17,077 bases of DNA, taken from Euryarchaeota archaeon UBA13. Its GTDB lineage: Archaea > Thermoplasmatota > Poseidoniia > Poseidoniales > Poseidoniaceae. The notes below the pieces were generated by a model. It ran no database searches. It was not told where the DNA came from and saw only the letters and a list, made by a program, of their open reading frames with translations. The position numbers and the translations under genes are program-made. Of the stretch, positions 1 through 7,444 are shown piece by piece. The number at the start of each line of letters is the position of its first letter. The stretch's first letter is position 1. Location of the stretch: positions 27,189 to 44,265 of the forward strand of contig DAHU01000011.1 of NCBI GenBank assembly GCA_002495945.1. The letters are read 5' to 3'.

Positions 1-780
1 CTTTTCGGAGTCTGGTTCCATTGCTTCTGCCGCATCTAAAATTGATGGCGATTCAGATTCTTCATCCTCCATTGCTGCTGCTAATGCTGCTGCTTTCTTT
101 GCTTTGAGTTCCGCAGCGACACGTGCTTCTTCAGCATGGATTTCGTCCAATGTTGGACCCTTTTCGGTAACCACACCGGATTGCAGGAGTTGGCTTTTTC
201 TTATCGAAACTGACTTTATTGGGTATACTGGCTTTACAGCCTTTCTGATATCTTCTTCGAGTTCGCCCCCAAGTATTGCTTCTTGTAGTTTTGAGAAGGT
301 GTTCTTTGCTGCAAAGCCCAACAACATATCTCTAGTCTTCGAACGCATGACCTGCTTGACTGAGGTTTGGACTCGCTTTTGGGTAATAATCAGCGGCTTC
401 AGTCTAACCAGGTAACCATCTGTAGTCACAACATCGACTACATCGTCTATCTTGCCGCGGTATCTCCGAATCTGTCTTCTTGTGTGGTCTGTTTGGTGGT
501 GGTGCCCAATGAATGTGGTCAATGCATCTTGACCAACACACTCGTGGACTCTAAACCTTAGAATAACATGCATCTTGGTAAAATCACCGTTAAATTCCTG
601 AAGGGTCATTTCATAGACCCTGCCAATAATGTGTTCGTCAGACTCACCGATTGTTTCTCCAATGTTCTTGAAATCCCATGGATGTCGTGGTGCACGAATT
701 GTGTACCATCTCTTCATTTTCCACTTGTCACGCTGTTTACGTGCTGCTGCACGCGCCTTTGCACTCACTTTCTTTGCCAT
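1..780 (-). CDS. rps3ae: 30S ribosomal protein S3Ae (eS1), partial, C-terminus beyond the left edge
   Basis: Small-subunit ribosomal protein of the archaeal/eukaryotic S3Ae (eS1) family, a component of the 30S subunit. The reading frame starts at the ATG at 780-778 and stays open for 260 codons to the edge. The N-terminus is Lys/Arg-rich, followed by family-typical stretches: KWKMKRWYTIRAP at about residues 22-34, IGETIGESDEHIIGRVYEMTL in the next 35 residues, and the Arg-rich HHHQTDHTRRQIRRYRGK segment near 105-122. The conserved core appears to end around residue 205. After that comes an Ala/Lys helix and an acidic, Ser-rich tail (EDEESES), longer than I expect for archaeal S3Ae. The gene is divergent from the RNA-binding protein gene at 928 and has a hairpin directly upstream of its start. 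The family call is secure; the true end is not visible. Confidence 0.93.
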   Translation of the reverse strand, partial: MAKKVSAKARAAARKQRDKWKMKRWYTIRAPRHPWDFKNIGETIGESDEHIIGRVYEMTLQEFNGDFTKMHVILRFRVHECVGQDALTTFIGHHHQTDHTRRQIRRYRGKIDDVVDVVTTDGYLVRLKPLIITQKRVQTSVKQVMRSKTRDMLLGFAAKNTFSKLQEAILGGELEEDIRKAVKPVYPIKSVSIRKSQLLQSGVVTEKGPTLDEIHAEEARVAAELKAKKAAALAAAMEDEESESPSILDAAEAMEPDSEK

Positions 781-792
781 CGATATCAACTC

Positions 793-838
793 GGTTAGTC
801 TTGCGGGGGCTACCCCACTTGCAGGTTGCCGACTAACC
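793..838 (-). promoter_or_regulatory. Hairpin in the S3Ae 5' leader (candidate regulatory RNA structure)
   Basis: Read on the minus strand, an 8-bp perfect stem (GGTTAGTC at 838-831 with GACTAACC at 800-793) encloses a second hairpin, GTGGGG-TAGC-CCCCGC, with 6 pairs including one G-U. The outer stem ends 12 nt before the S3Ae start codon. There is no U-run after it, so it does not look like a terminator. It could be an autoregulatory ribosomal-protein leader or a translation-initiation control element. Whether it lies inside the transcript depends on an unmapped start site. Confidence 0.45.
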
Positions 839-870
839 TCCCCTATTTGAAAGAGACTATTGCAAACGAG

Positions 871-886
871 GTGACAATCACGTCAC
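871..886. promoter_or_regulatory. Inverted repeat in the divergent intergenic region (possible operator)
   Basis: GTGAC (871-875) and GTCAC (882-886) form a 5-bp inverted repeat with a 6-nt spacer, between the divergent S3Ae gene and the COG1325 gene. The AT-rich stretch CAATAAAC just to its right (891-898) could serve as a TATA-like element for either direction. The dyad is short, so this is a weak operator candidate. Confidence 0.2.
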
Positions 887-927
887 ACTTCAATAAACCT
901 CATCAATAGTTATTCTATCGATTAGTT

Positions 928-1344
928 ATGGCGATACACCATATCAACCTTAGAGCAACTGCCAGTGCCATTGATAATTTGTCCGTAATTAGTGATGCAA
1001 TGGCGTGGTTATGTGGCGATGTGGAATTAATCCTTACGGACCGTACAACATCTTATCATGGCTCAGAAATGTACATACTGAGTGCAAAGATTGCAAAAAA
1101 TCGTGCTGTTTCAGCCTTTGTAGGAAAACTAAAACAGGGAGGCGTATCTGTCTTAGCTGGTGACTTAGCGAAACGTATCGATGAAAACAATACGCTACAT
1201 TTTCGCTTATGCTTAGATTCCGTGATAGACCAAAAAATAAGCTTTGCAGAATCCGGCGATAAGACGGTTAAATGCAGCATTAAAATTGAATCATATCCAG
1301 GTGACAGCCCGATAGAGAAGATTTCTGCTGAATTAGGTATTTGA
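928..1344 (+). CDS. COG1325-type RNA-binding protein (predicted exosome-associated)
   Basis: A 138-residue protein matching the archaeal RNA-binding family annotated as COG1325, 'predicted exosome subunit' (Pfam RNA_binding, PF01877). The pattern is typical: an N-terminal beta strand MAIHHINLRATASA, then a helix, the segment DRTTSYHGSEMYILSAKI, a helix with FVGKLKQGG, and LAKRIDENNTLHFRLCLDS followed by a final strand VKCSIKIESYPG. Length fits the family, about 140 residues. The family was tied to RNA processing by genomic context; its biochemical role is poorly defined. It is divergent from ribosomal protein S3Ae and lies upstream of the ferredoxin gene (83 nt gap). I see no clear Shine-Dalgarno sequence before the ATG, so the mRNA may be leaderless. 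Confidence 0.82.
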   Translation: MAIHHINLRATASAIDNLSVISDAMAWLCGDVELILTDRTTSYHGSEMYILSAKIAKNRAVSAFVGKLKQGGVSVLAGDLAKRIDENNTLHFRLCLDSVIDQKISFAESGDKTVKCSIKIESYPGDSPIEKISAELGI

Positions 1345-1427
1345 TTGCTAGTTTGCGCCGCTCAAAAATCACGGTAATTCACAAGAGATTAAGTATCTCA
1401 AGCGCAACCGCCGACTGAGGAGATAAC

Positions 1428-1703
1428 ATGCCACATGTAGTAACATCCACATGCGTCGACCACAAGTACCAAGAGTGCGTCCACGTCTGTCCAGTAGATG
1501 CGTTTAGAGAAGCCGAAACATATCTAGTAATCGACCCGGATGAATGCATCGACTGTGGTGCATGCGTCCCAGAGTGCCCAGTTGACGCTATTTTTGCTGA
1601 CACAGATGTACCTGATGAAGAAGAAGAATGGATAGACAGGAACGCCGACGAATCGATTGATGCCGAAATTGCCGAGGGTGAATCGCCGATATTAGCAGAT
1701 TAA
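1428..1703 (+). CDS. fdxA: 7Fe-type (3Fe-4S/4Fe-4S) ferredoxin
   Basis: Small soluble electron carrier of 91 residues. The first cysteine set is [16 protein letters not shown] and the second is [14 protein letters not shown]. This matches FdxA-type 7Fe ferredoxins: Cys9, Cys17 and the last Cys of the second set (Cys50) would bind a 3Fe-4S cluster, and the remaining four a 4Fe-4S cluster. The usually free second Cys of the first motif is replaced by His here (CVDH). An acidic tail of about 35 residues rich in Glu and Asp follows. The ATG has a good Shine-Dalgarno sequence, GAGGAG at 1417-1422. PdxS begins 17 nt after the stop, so the two are probably co-transcribed. The redox partner cannot be read from the sequence. 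Confidence 0.9.
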   Translation: MPHVVTSTCVDHKYQECVHVCPVDAFREAETYLVIDPDECIDCGACVPECPVDAIFADTDVPDEEEEWIDRNADESIDAEIAEGESPILAD

Positions 1704-1720
1704 ATTCTGGGGGTTTTATC

Positions 1721-2713
1721 ATGACTGATTTGGATTTTAACCAGTTCCGTAGCGGTAGCGAACTACTGAAGAGAGGCTTCGCAAGAATGCAGCAGGGTGG
1801 CGTAATAATGGACGTCGTCGACCCAGAACAAGCAGCAGTTGCAGAAGATGCTGGAGCAGTTGCCGTAATGGCCTTAGAAAGAGTGCCTGCTGACATCAGA
1901 AAACAGGGTGGAGTTGCGAGAATGAGCCACCCCGATATGATTCAAGGAATCCTCGATTGCACATCAATCCCGGTCATGGCGAAATCTCGAATTGGCCATG
2001 AAGGGGAGTCAAGGGTGCTAGAATCAATGGGAGTAGATATGATAGATGAATCCGAAGTACTAACTCCGGCAGATCCATTCTTCCACATAAACAAGAAAGA
2101 TTTTGACATCCCGTTTGTGTGTGGTGCTACTGAACTTTCTGAAGCTGTACGCCGAATCTATGAGGGTGCCGCAATGATTAGAACCAAAGGTGAAGCAGGT
2201 ACGGGAAACGTTGTGGCTGCCGTTACCCATGCAAGAATAATTGACCAAGAAATAAAGCAACTTCAAAATCTCGACCAAGAGAAACTTTCGTTGGCTGCTG
2301 ACTCTATTATCTCGCGATACCGTGTACTTGCTGACAAATCAACACTGCCCGGCACATATGACATGACTCCATTTGGACCGATTGACGACAACATGCACAA
2401 CGAAGTTGTTGACATTCTATCTGAAATAAAAGAAATACAACGACTACCAGTTGTCACCTTCTCCGCTGGCGGTATTGCAACCCCAGCGGATGCGTCACTA
2501 ATGATGCGAATGGGAATGGATGGTGTGTTTGTCGGCTCTGGTATCTTCAAATCCGATGATCCCAAGACAATGGCTGATGCGATTGTATTAGCAACTGCTC
2601 ACTATGATGACGGTGCAAAAGTCGCTGAAGCGATGGCTATGACAGAAGGCGACCCTATGAAGGGGGACGAGTTAGAAACCCTGGAAATAAGATTAGACCA
2701 ACGCGGCTGGTAA
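1721..2713 (+). CDS. pdxS: Pyridoxal 5'-phosphate synthase, lyase subunit PdxS
   Basis: Synthase subunit of the DXP-independent vitamin B6 pathway. It condenses ribose 5-phosphate, glyceraldehyde 3-phosphate and ammonia (from the PdxT glutaminase) into pyridoxal 5'-phosphate in a cytosolic TIM-barrel dodecamer. Visible landmarks: [13 protein letters not shown] with Asp31, [18 protein letters not shown], the first Schiff-base lysine in MAKSRIGH (Lys88), the second catalytic lysine in RTKGEAGTG (Lys156), and the phosphate-binding segments [12 protein letters not shown] and FVGSGIF. At 330 residues it is longer than bacterial PdxS because of an insertion after HARI (roughly residues 175-225), as in methanogen homologues. 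The C-terminal tail ends RLDQRGW. The start is the ATG after a GGGGGT stretch. No pdxT lies in the window. The 3' end is nearly abutted by the convergent small gene. Confidence 0.97.
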   Translation: MTDLDFNQFRSGSELLKRGFARMQQGGVIMDVVDPEQAAVAEDAGAVAVMALERVPADIRKQGGVARMSHPDMIQGILDCTSIPVMAKSRIGHEGESRVLESMGVDMIDESEVLTPADPFFHINKKDFDIPFVCGATELSEAVRRIYEGAAMIRTKGEAGTGNVVAAVTHARIIDQEIKQLQNLDQEKLSLAADSIISRYRVLADKSTLPGTYDMTPFGPIDDNMHNEVVDILSEIKEIQRLPVVTFSAGGIATPADASLMMRMGMDGVFVGSGIFKSDDPKTMADAIVLATAHYDDGAKVAEAMAMTEGDPMKGDELETLEIRLDQRGW

Positions 2714-2714
2714 A
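2714..2714. other. Convergent gene junction without a visible terminator
   Basis: The pdxS stop (2711-2713) and the stop of the minus-strand small gene (2715-2717) are separated by a single base. Any transcript termination must occur within coding sequence of the opposite gene, so overlapping 3' ends are expected. Confidence 0.6.
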
Positions 2715-2957
2715 TCACTCCAACGGATTACTAATGCCGTCTTCTCCAAGGGTCCACTTCAAGGTTTTAACTACACCTTGAAGGGCTTTATGATTTCTCG
2801 CAGCCTCTTTCATACCGTCCGTATCATTCTTTTTCCTGCACTGCTCGTACCAATTTTTCCACTTTACTAGACGGGCCTCAGCATTCTCTAACATAATTTC
2901 GATTTCTTCCCATGTACGGTCGTACGACCTATGAGGGGTTACTACATCATCGGACAT
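2715..2957 (-). CDS. Small helical protein of unknown function
   Basis: I do not recognise this 80-residue protein. It appears wholly helical, with charged residues and four tryptophans (RTWEEIEIML, LVKWKNWYEQCRKKN, TLKWTLGEDG). I chose the ATG at 2957-2955 (MSDDVVTP); an in-frame TTG three codons upstream (2966) is possible. Neither has a clear Shine-Dalgarno sequence. It follows the sugar nucleotidyltransferase gene on the same strand (stop at 2985) and is probably the last gene of that unit. Its stop is 1 nt from the convergent pdxS stop, leaving no room for a separate terminator. No domain can be assigned. Confidence 0.65.
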   Translation of the reverse strand: MSDDVVTPHRSYDRTWEEIEIMLENAEARLVKWKNWYEQCRKKNDTDGMKEAARNHKALQGVVKTLKWTLGEDGISNPLE

Positions 2958-2984
2958 GCCAAACAATGACCGGTCAAACAGGTT

Positions 2985-4064
2985 CTATTTATCCTGTGCG
3001 TTTTGCTGATGGCTGGATATTTTGCTATCCCTCAATATTGTTCCATCTTTCAACCTAACATCATCACCAATGACACTGCCTGAAATTTCACAATCATTGC
3101 CGATAATCACGTTTTCACCAATTATTGATTCGATAATCGTGCAGTTATTACCAATAATTGTCTCAGACATCACAATACTGTCGATTAATTTGCATTCGTT
3201 ACCAAGACGAGAATTATCACTTAGAACTGACCGAGAAATTGGGGAGTTTGTCACAGAGTTACCGATTTGGTAGCCAAAATCATCCGTAAACTGCCCTTTT
3301 GGCATTTCAAATGGTAGAATATTTGAGTACCTTACTAGGTGGTTTTGTGCTTTAATCATCTCTTTTGGAGTACCAACATCAAACCAAACACCATCTAACT
3401 TAATGCCATACATTGGATAACCTAAACTAAGCAAATCTGGAAATAATTGCTTGCTAAAGTCATACTTTGTTGCAATTGGAATATGCTTCATAACTTCGGG
3501 CTCGATGACATATAAGCCCGCATTTATCACCCTGCTAAATGCCTCATCAGGGGTTGGTTTTTCATGGAATTTGGTAATGAAGCCTTGGGACAAATTTGCA
3601 TCGATGTTACCATTTTTTTCCGCAGACAAACCAACTATCCCAAACTGTGTTGGATCATCCACTTCCCAAAGAGCCATTGTGACCAATGCATTTGAATTAC
3701 GGTGGGCCTCGACTACCAATTCTAAATTTGATGACAGTATTGCATCCCCAGAAGCAACAACAAATGTGTCATTGAGTCTGTCTTCCAGTAACTTAACACT
3801 ACCCGCAGTACCCATAGGCGTATTTTCTTGATTTACTGAGCAGGGAATGGATAATTCTTCATTCCACTTGCCGACCAACTCGCGCAATCCTTCGCCTTTG
3901 TAGCCTGTGGTGACAATCAGTTCCTCTAAATCGGTCTTTATTAGCGCATCTTTTACGTAATCAATCACCGGTTTGCCTAATATTTTCACTAACGGTTTGG
4001 GTTTTTTATCAGTTAGTGGCGCCAAACGGCTGCCCTTACCGCCAGCCATTATTATGCCAAGCAT
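2985..4064 (-). CDS. Sugar-1-phosphate nucleotidyltransferase with left-handed beta-helix domain
   Basis: Cytosolic enzyme that transfers a nucleotide to a sugar 1-phosphate to make an NDP-sugar. The N-terminal Rossmann-like domain shows the signature IIMAGGKGSRLAPLT followed by KPKPLVKILGKPVIDY, then NTPMGTAGSV, the metal-site segment VVASGDAIL, FHEKP and INAGLYVIEPEV, and GVWFDVGTPKEM. From about residue 265 on, hexapeptide-type repeats (IGNSVTNSPI, IIGNNCTI, VIIGNDCEI) indicate a left-handed beta-helix. This is the layout of mannose-1-phosphate guanylyltransferase/GCD1-like and archaeal glucose-1-phosphate thymidylyltransferase-like enzymes; the exact base and sugar cannot be fixed. I prefer the ATG at 4064 because AAGGTG at 4075-4070 lies 5 nt upstream and overlaps the preceding stop. 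A GTG at 4070 would add two residues. A role in surface glycan synthesis is plausible. Confidence 0.88.
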   Translation of the reverse strand: MLGIIMAGGKGSRLAPLTDKKPKPLVKILGKPVIDYVKDALIKTDLEELIVTTGYKGEGLRELVGKWNEELSIPCSVNQENTPMGTAGSVKLLEDRLNDTFVVASGDAILSSNLELVVEAHRNSNALVTMALWEVDDPTQFGIVGLSAEKNGNIDANLSQGFITKFHEKPTPDEAFSRVINAGLYVIEPEVMKHIPIATKYDFSKQLFPDLLSLGYPMYGIKLDGVWFDVGTPKEMIKAQNHLVRYSNILPFEMPKGQFTDDFGYQIGNSVTNSPISRSVLSDNSRLGNECKLIDSIVMSETIIGNNCTIIESIIGENVIIGNDCEISGSVIGDDVRLKDGTILRDSKISSHQQNAQDK

Positions 4065-4073
4065 GGGCACACC

Positions 4074-5078
4074 TTATCTTCGCCTAGATGCGTTTACATC
4101 GATTCTTCGCATGTTCTTTTTCTTCTCAGATTTTCTAGTTTTACCTTTAGAAACAAAGTCCTCTCGGCTTAATCCACCAAAGGTGATTGTCCCGTCTGAT
4201 AATAATGACTGAGCCAGGTTTTCAGCGACTTTCTCCGATTGTGCACCAGTTTTCATCTCTTCTGCAACAGCGGCGTTGTGATCAGTGAGCCAGGATTTTC
4301 TCTCCTCTCTAACCGACTTAAGTTCATCACGAGCCTTGTTAACATCAACCATCAGTTCTTCAATCTTGGCGTGAACATCATTGGCTTTTTCTTTTAGCTC
4401 CACGAACTCAGTATGGAATCTGTCTCCTTCGGACTTGAGAAAATCTCGGTGAGCAAATGCTTCGTCAACTTCAGGAGTCTTTTCGTTTAGTCTTTCAACT
4501 GCCTGAATCATTTCATTGTGTGCGGCATCTGCTTCTGCCTTCAAGGTCTTAATCGCTGTATCGATATCTGACATATCGACTTCAACCATTTTGAATTTAG
4601 TAACCTCTGGTTCTAACTCTTCTATACGCTTGGAAAATTCTTTGATTTTCTTAACCATTTCCTTTTCTTTATTTACGCCAACAGAAGTAGTTTCAAACTT
4701 CTTTTCAAGTGCGTCGACTTGTTGTTTTAGATCCGCATATTCTGCTGTTGCAGAGCGCTTGGTATTGTGGTCTTTGCGCTTACCCTTTATTTGATTAATC
4801 AAATCTCTCATTTGACTTTGAATTGTATTCCGCTTTTCTTTGAACGATTTTATTTCAGCGCGCATTGCTCTAACTTCTGCCACCAGCAATTCTATTTTAT
4901 CGCGATGCTCTTTGTATTGTGCTTGTACTGAGTTCCTCTTTTCTGCAGATACCTTTGCCTGAGAATTGAAATTATTCCTTGTCTCGCGCATCTTGCGAAC
5001 TTTAGTTTCCATAGCATGAAGTCTCTCACGTAGGTCAGCATCTGGCCTATCTTCGCCCTCATTCAGTCTACCGCGCAT
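4074..5078 (-). CDS. Archaeal coiled-coil protein (COG1340-like)
   Basis: A 334-residue, highly charged protein with no signal peptide or membrane segment and almost continuous heptad-like helix. It resembles the uncharacterised archaeal coiled-coil family COG1340. It is clearly related to the protein at 13738-14613: both begin with a KxRxxRETR..(F/W)N...K.....RN segment (here KVRKMRETRNNFN) and share a central NKEKEMVKKIKEFSKRI-like stretch. The end carries a non-coiled segment (LLSDGTITFGGLS) and a basic tail (RKSEKKKNMRRID). The start ATG (5078-5076) is preceded by the AT-rich CATAATTTTG at about 5113-5104, suiting a TATA box for a short-leader mRNA. The stop overlaps the ribosome-binding site of the nucleotidyltransferase gene, so the two are probably coupled. 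Molecular function is unknown. Confidence 0.8.
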   Translation of the reverse strand: MRGRLNEGEDRPDADLRERLHAMETKVRKMRETRNNFNSQAKVSAEKRNSVQAQYKEHRDKIELLVAEVRAMRAEIKSFKEKRNTIQSQMRDLINQIKGKRKDHNTKRSATAEYADLKQQVDALEKKFETTSVGVNKEKEMVKKIKEFSKRIEELEPEVTKFKMVEVDMSDIDTAIKTLKAEADAAHNEMIQAVERLNEKTPEVDEAFAHRDFLKSEGDRFHTEFVELKEKANDVHAKIEELMVDVNKARDELKSVREERKSWLTDHNAAVAEEMKTGAQSEKVAENLAQSLLSDGTITFGGLSREDFVSKGKTRKSEKKKNMRRIDVNASRRR

Positions 5079-5129
5079 GATGCGTCGTATAGGTACACCA
5101 TTTCAAAATTATGCCTCGTGAAAATTATC

Positions 5130-6710
5130 TCAAACAATGACATAAGTAAGTAGCGAGGATGAAACAATGGTGCCTAATATTCCGATTAAATTGAATACAA
5201 CTGAGGATGCAGAGCGAATTTTCTCTTTGAATACCGACCTGATTCTTACGTTCATCTGCGAACCAATCAGTAACTCTCCACTAACTTCCTCAAGTCTTAC
5301 GCTGACTGTAGCCTCACCAAATCGCTCGGGAAGTAAGGTTTGCCAAGCAACTGTTCCGTCCCTCAACAGTGCTGACATGATTGCCAATATGTCTTGATTT
5401 CCAGATTGGGAAAGCGGGACTCCGGTTTCCGGCCATACCTTTTCCTCTCCTGGCCTCAAGAGATATGTTAACGCCAAATCGTGTGGCCTAAAATCAGGAG
5501 ATTGCACTCTCAAGACCACAGTTCTTTCCCGGTCGGACAAATTGTGCATATATGTGAATAAGTTCGCTTTGCCGTGGACAACATTTTCCATATCGACTTC
5601 AAAGATTATATCATCTTTAATCGATTTTCTACCAGATGCAAGGTCCTCTTCGATTCGGCCTATCATCCTAAAGAAGGCTGGACATTTTACCTCTAAATGA
5701 TCAATGATAACTAACCATTCTTCGATGGTGAATACTTCGTGAGTTCTTAAAAATTCAACACCCGCTTTAGTAAAGATTTCACCAAATTCAGAGTCGACTG
5801 ATGACAAATCTAAGCCCTTGGAATGCTTGTACAGAGTCATCATCATCTTTTCCCTAGCGAACCTGGGATCAACTCCTCGCTTTACGTGAGATTCAATCTC
5901 TCCAACAAATTTCTCATATTCCGATTTTAGCAGTGGGTCGAGTTGAGATTTTACTAAATCTGAGAATACCATGTCAAGCGTGGAGGGATGGATTGGAGAA
6001 TTGTAGGCATTTAGTAGTCCAGTTCGTTCTGCCATGTTGAAATTGGACGAACGTGTGGCAATATGTTGCCCAAGTGAAAGAACGGTCAAAGAAAATGACA
6101 GAGCAAGGAAATATTTCCCCATATCTGATTGAATACCATAAAAAGCAATTGCTGCAATTGAAAAAATTGCTAACAGCGAACACGTTAGAGAAAAGAAATG
6201 CTTGGTAACGGAGCGTTTTATCGAGTCCTCCAATGGTTCGTAGCCGTGAAGTGACTTTATCGAGAGGTGCTTAGATTGGGCAGACTTCACTTGTTGCTCA
6301 AATGATTTAATCGTTAGATTAACTCTATGTCGGTGTAGCGCTAGTGCTAGAATGTATCCAAGTAAGATGACAAATACCAGAACTACAAGGATAGTAGAGA
6401 AGCTTTGACCAATTGTCGGTTCAATAAAGTCAACCCACCAACTTGGCGAGGAGTTAGCGTATGCCCAAGCACCGAAGAACGCCAAGATGGCAAATCCCGG
6501 CAAGAATAATAGTAAGCGAATGCCGAAGGAGATTAACTGCCGGTCGAAGGCATAAAGGAATGATTCATTATTCCATTTGCCGATTTGCTTCAATGATTTA
6601 GTACCAATTGTTTTCACTGTTTCAGAGATAGATACCGGTTCAGCAGCATCCTCATTGGATGCCTCATCTGCTGAGGATTCATCTGCATCCTCAGTCTTTT
6701 TTTCCGTCAT
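5130..6710 (-). CDS. Membrane protein of unknown function with five predicted helices
   Basis: I do not recognise a family for this 526-residue protein. The first 30 residues are very acidic (EDADESSADEASNEDAAEP). Hydrophobic segments lie near residues 62-86, 103-127, 172-192, 200-216 and 506-525. Between the fourth and fifth is a soluble region of about 290 residues with predicted helices (KSEYEKFVGEIESHVKRG, FTIEEWLVIIDHL) and then a beta-rich part (VLRVQSPDFRPHDLALTYLLRP, GEATVSVRLEEVSGELLIG). The final helix has no extension, resembling a tail anchor. The ATG has GGTG about 6 nt upstream. It lies 48 nt after the DtxR-type regulator and 51 nt before the coiled-coil gene. The acidic N-terminus and topology suggest that both the tail and the large domain could be cytosolic, but this is inference. 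Confidence 0.75.
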   Translation of the reverse strand: MTEKKTEDADESSADEASNEDAAEPVSISETVKTIGTKSLKQIGKWNNESFLYAFDRQLISFGIRLLLFLPGFAILAFFGAWAYANSSPSWWVDFIEPTIGQSFSTILVVLVFVILLGYILALALHRHRVNLTIKSFEQQVKSAQSKHLSIKSLHGYEPLEDSIKRSVTKHFFSLTCSLLAIFSIAAIAFYGIQSDMGKYFLALSFSLTVLSLGQHIATRSSNFNMAERTGLLNAYNSPIHPSTLDMVFSDLVKSQLDPLLKSEYEKFVGEIESHVKRGVDPRFAREKMMMTLYKHSKGLDLSSVDSEFGEIFTKAGVEFLRTHEVFTIEEWLVIIDHLEVKCPAFFRMIGRIEEDLASGRKSIKDDIIFEVDMENVVHGKANLFTYMHNLSDRERTVVLRVQSPDFRPHDLALTYLLRPGEEKVWPETGVPLSQSGNQDILAIMSALLRDGTVAWQTLLPERFGEATVSVRLEEVSGELLIGSQMNVRIRSVFKEKIRSASSVVFNLIGILGTIVSSSLLTYVIV

Positions 6711-6758
6711 ATTTACACCAACTTCCGGATTAATTACAACATTTTAGAACCGTTTGAT

Positions 6759-7412
6759 TTAGATTATAATGCGCGAAGCGAGTTCGTCATCAAGTTGAAT
6801 TAATGTGTCACCTATCTGGTAATCACCTGTTTCTGTTAATGTTATTTCAGCACCGACTGAAATATTCAATTCATCCAGATACTGCAAATCATTTGGGCCA
6901 ACAGCAATGATCCTTATTTCCGATGATTCACCGCTCGCAAGTTCCCTTATCGTTCGGAAACCACTAGTACTTGAGTTAACTCTTGATTCGATGTCCTTTG
7001 ACATTGTAGGTATTGAGGTTCCACTAGGGTCAATTTGAGGATTATTTAGGTAAATAGTCAACGCTACTTCAAGGTCATCGTCAATTGCGTGTTCTAAGCG
7101 ACATGCTGTTGCATGCTGGTTTCCTGTGAACGGTAAGTGTTCAAGAAGAACTTCTGCCAATCTGTGGCGTCTTTTCATCTTCTTACCGTGAATCAAGCCC
7201 TGTTCGGTTAAAATCGAACCTTTGTATGGTAAGTACTCAAGAAAACCTTTGGATGCAAGTCTTTGAACCATTTCTGTAGTAGATGCAGGGGTCACTCTTA
7301 GGGCCTCTGCCAAATCACCAGTCCTAACTCTAGCATTAGGATCTTTTTCATAGAATTGATACATCATCTCTAGATATTCATCTTCAAACTCTTGAAAATG
7401 CCCTGCTGACAT
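6759..7412 (-). CDS. DtxR/MntR-family metal-dependent transcriptional regulator
   Basis: Metal-sensing repressor of the DtxR/IdeR/MntR family, controlling iron or manganese homeostasis. It has an N-terminal winged helix (EYLEMMYQFYEKD, then recognition helix VTPASTTEMVQRLASKGFLEYLPYKG), a dimerisation domain, and a C-terminal FeoA/SH3-like domain (IIAVGPNDLQYLDELNISVGAEITL). Metal ligands of the family are present: the His of KRRHRLAEVLL and the cluster HATACRLEH, which matches IdeR His98, Cys102, Glu105 and His106. The Cys in that cluster favours an iron-type rather than a manganese-type sensor, though this is not decisive. I chose the ATG at 7412-7410 (MSAGHFQEFEDEYLEM, 217 residues); a TTG at 7442 would add ten residues and reach 2 nt from the upstream gene's stop. 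It sits downstream of a surface protein with zinc-ribbon tail, perhaps as one transcript. Confidence 0.9.
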   Translation of the reverse strand: MSAGHFQEFEDEYLEMMYQFYEKDPNARVRTGDLAEALRVTPASTTEMVQRLASKGFLEYLPYKGSILTEQGLIHGKKMKRRHRLAEVLLEHLPFTGNQHATACRLEHAIDDDLEVALTIYLNNPQIDPSGTSIPTMSKDIESRVNSSTSGFRTIRELASGESSEIRIIAVGPNDLQYLDELNISVGAEITLTETGDYQIGDTLIQLDDELASRIII

Positions 7413-7444
7413 GGTATAAGCGAGCAATTGGCTGTTATTCAATG

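Noticed and set aside
793..838. Possible tRNA gene in the 781-927 gap
   Set aside because: The stem spans only 46 nt and there is no T-loop (GTTCGAATC-like) or anticodon arm arrangement; a leader hairpin fits better.
104..850. Four open frames on the plus strand over the first 850 bases
   Set aside because: They are opposite-strand shadows of the S3Ae frame, which runs uninterrupted from 780 to the left edge and has clear family similarity.
1385..1399. Inverted repeat GAGAT/ATCTC before the ferredoxin gene
   Set aside because: Five-base stem with no U-run; too short to support a terminator or operator.
3451..3831. 126-codon plus-strand frame inside the sugar nucleotidyltransferase gene
   Set aside because: Antisense shadow of a well-supported enzyme gene, with no recognisable domain or ribosome-binding site.
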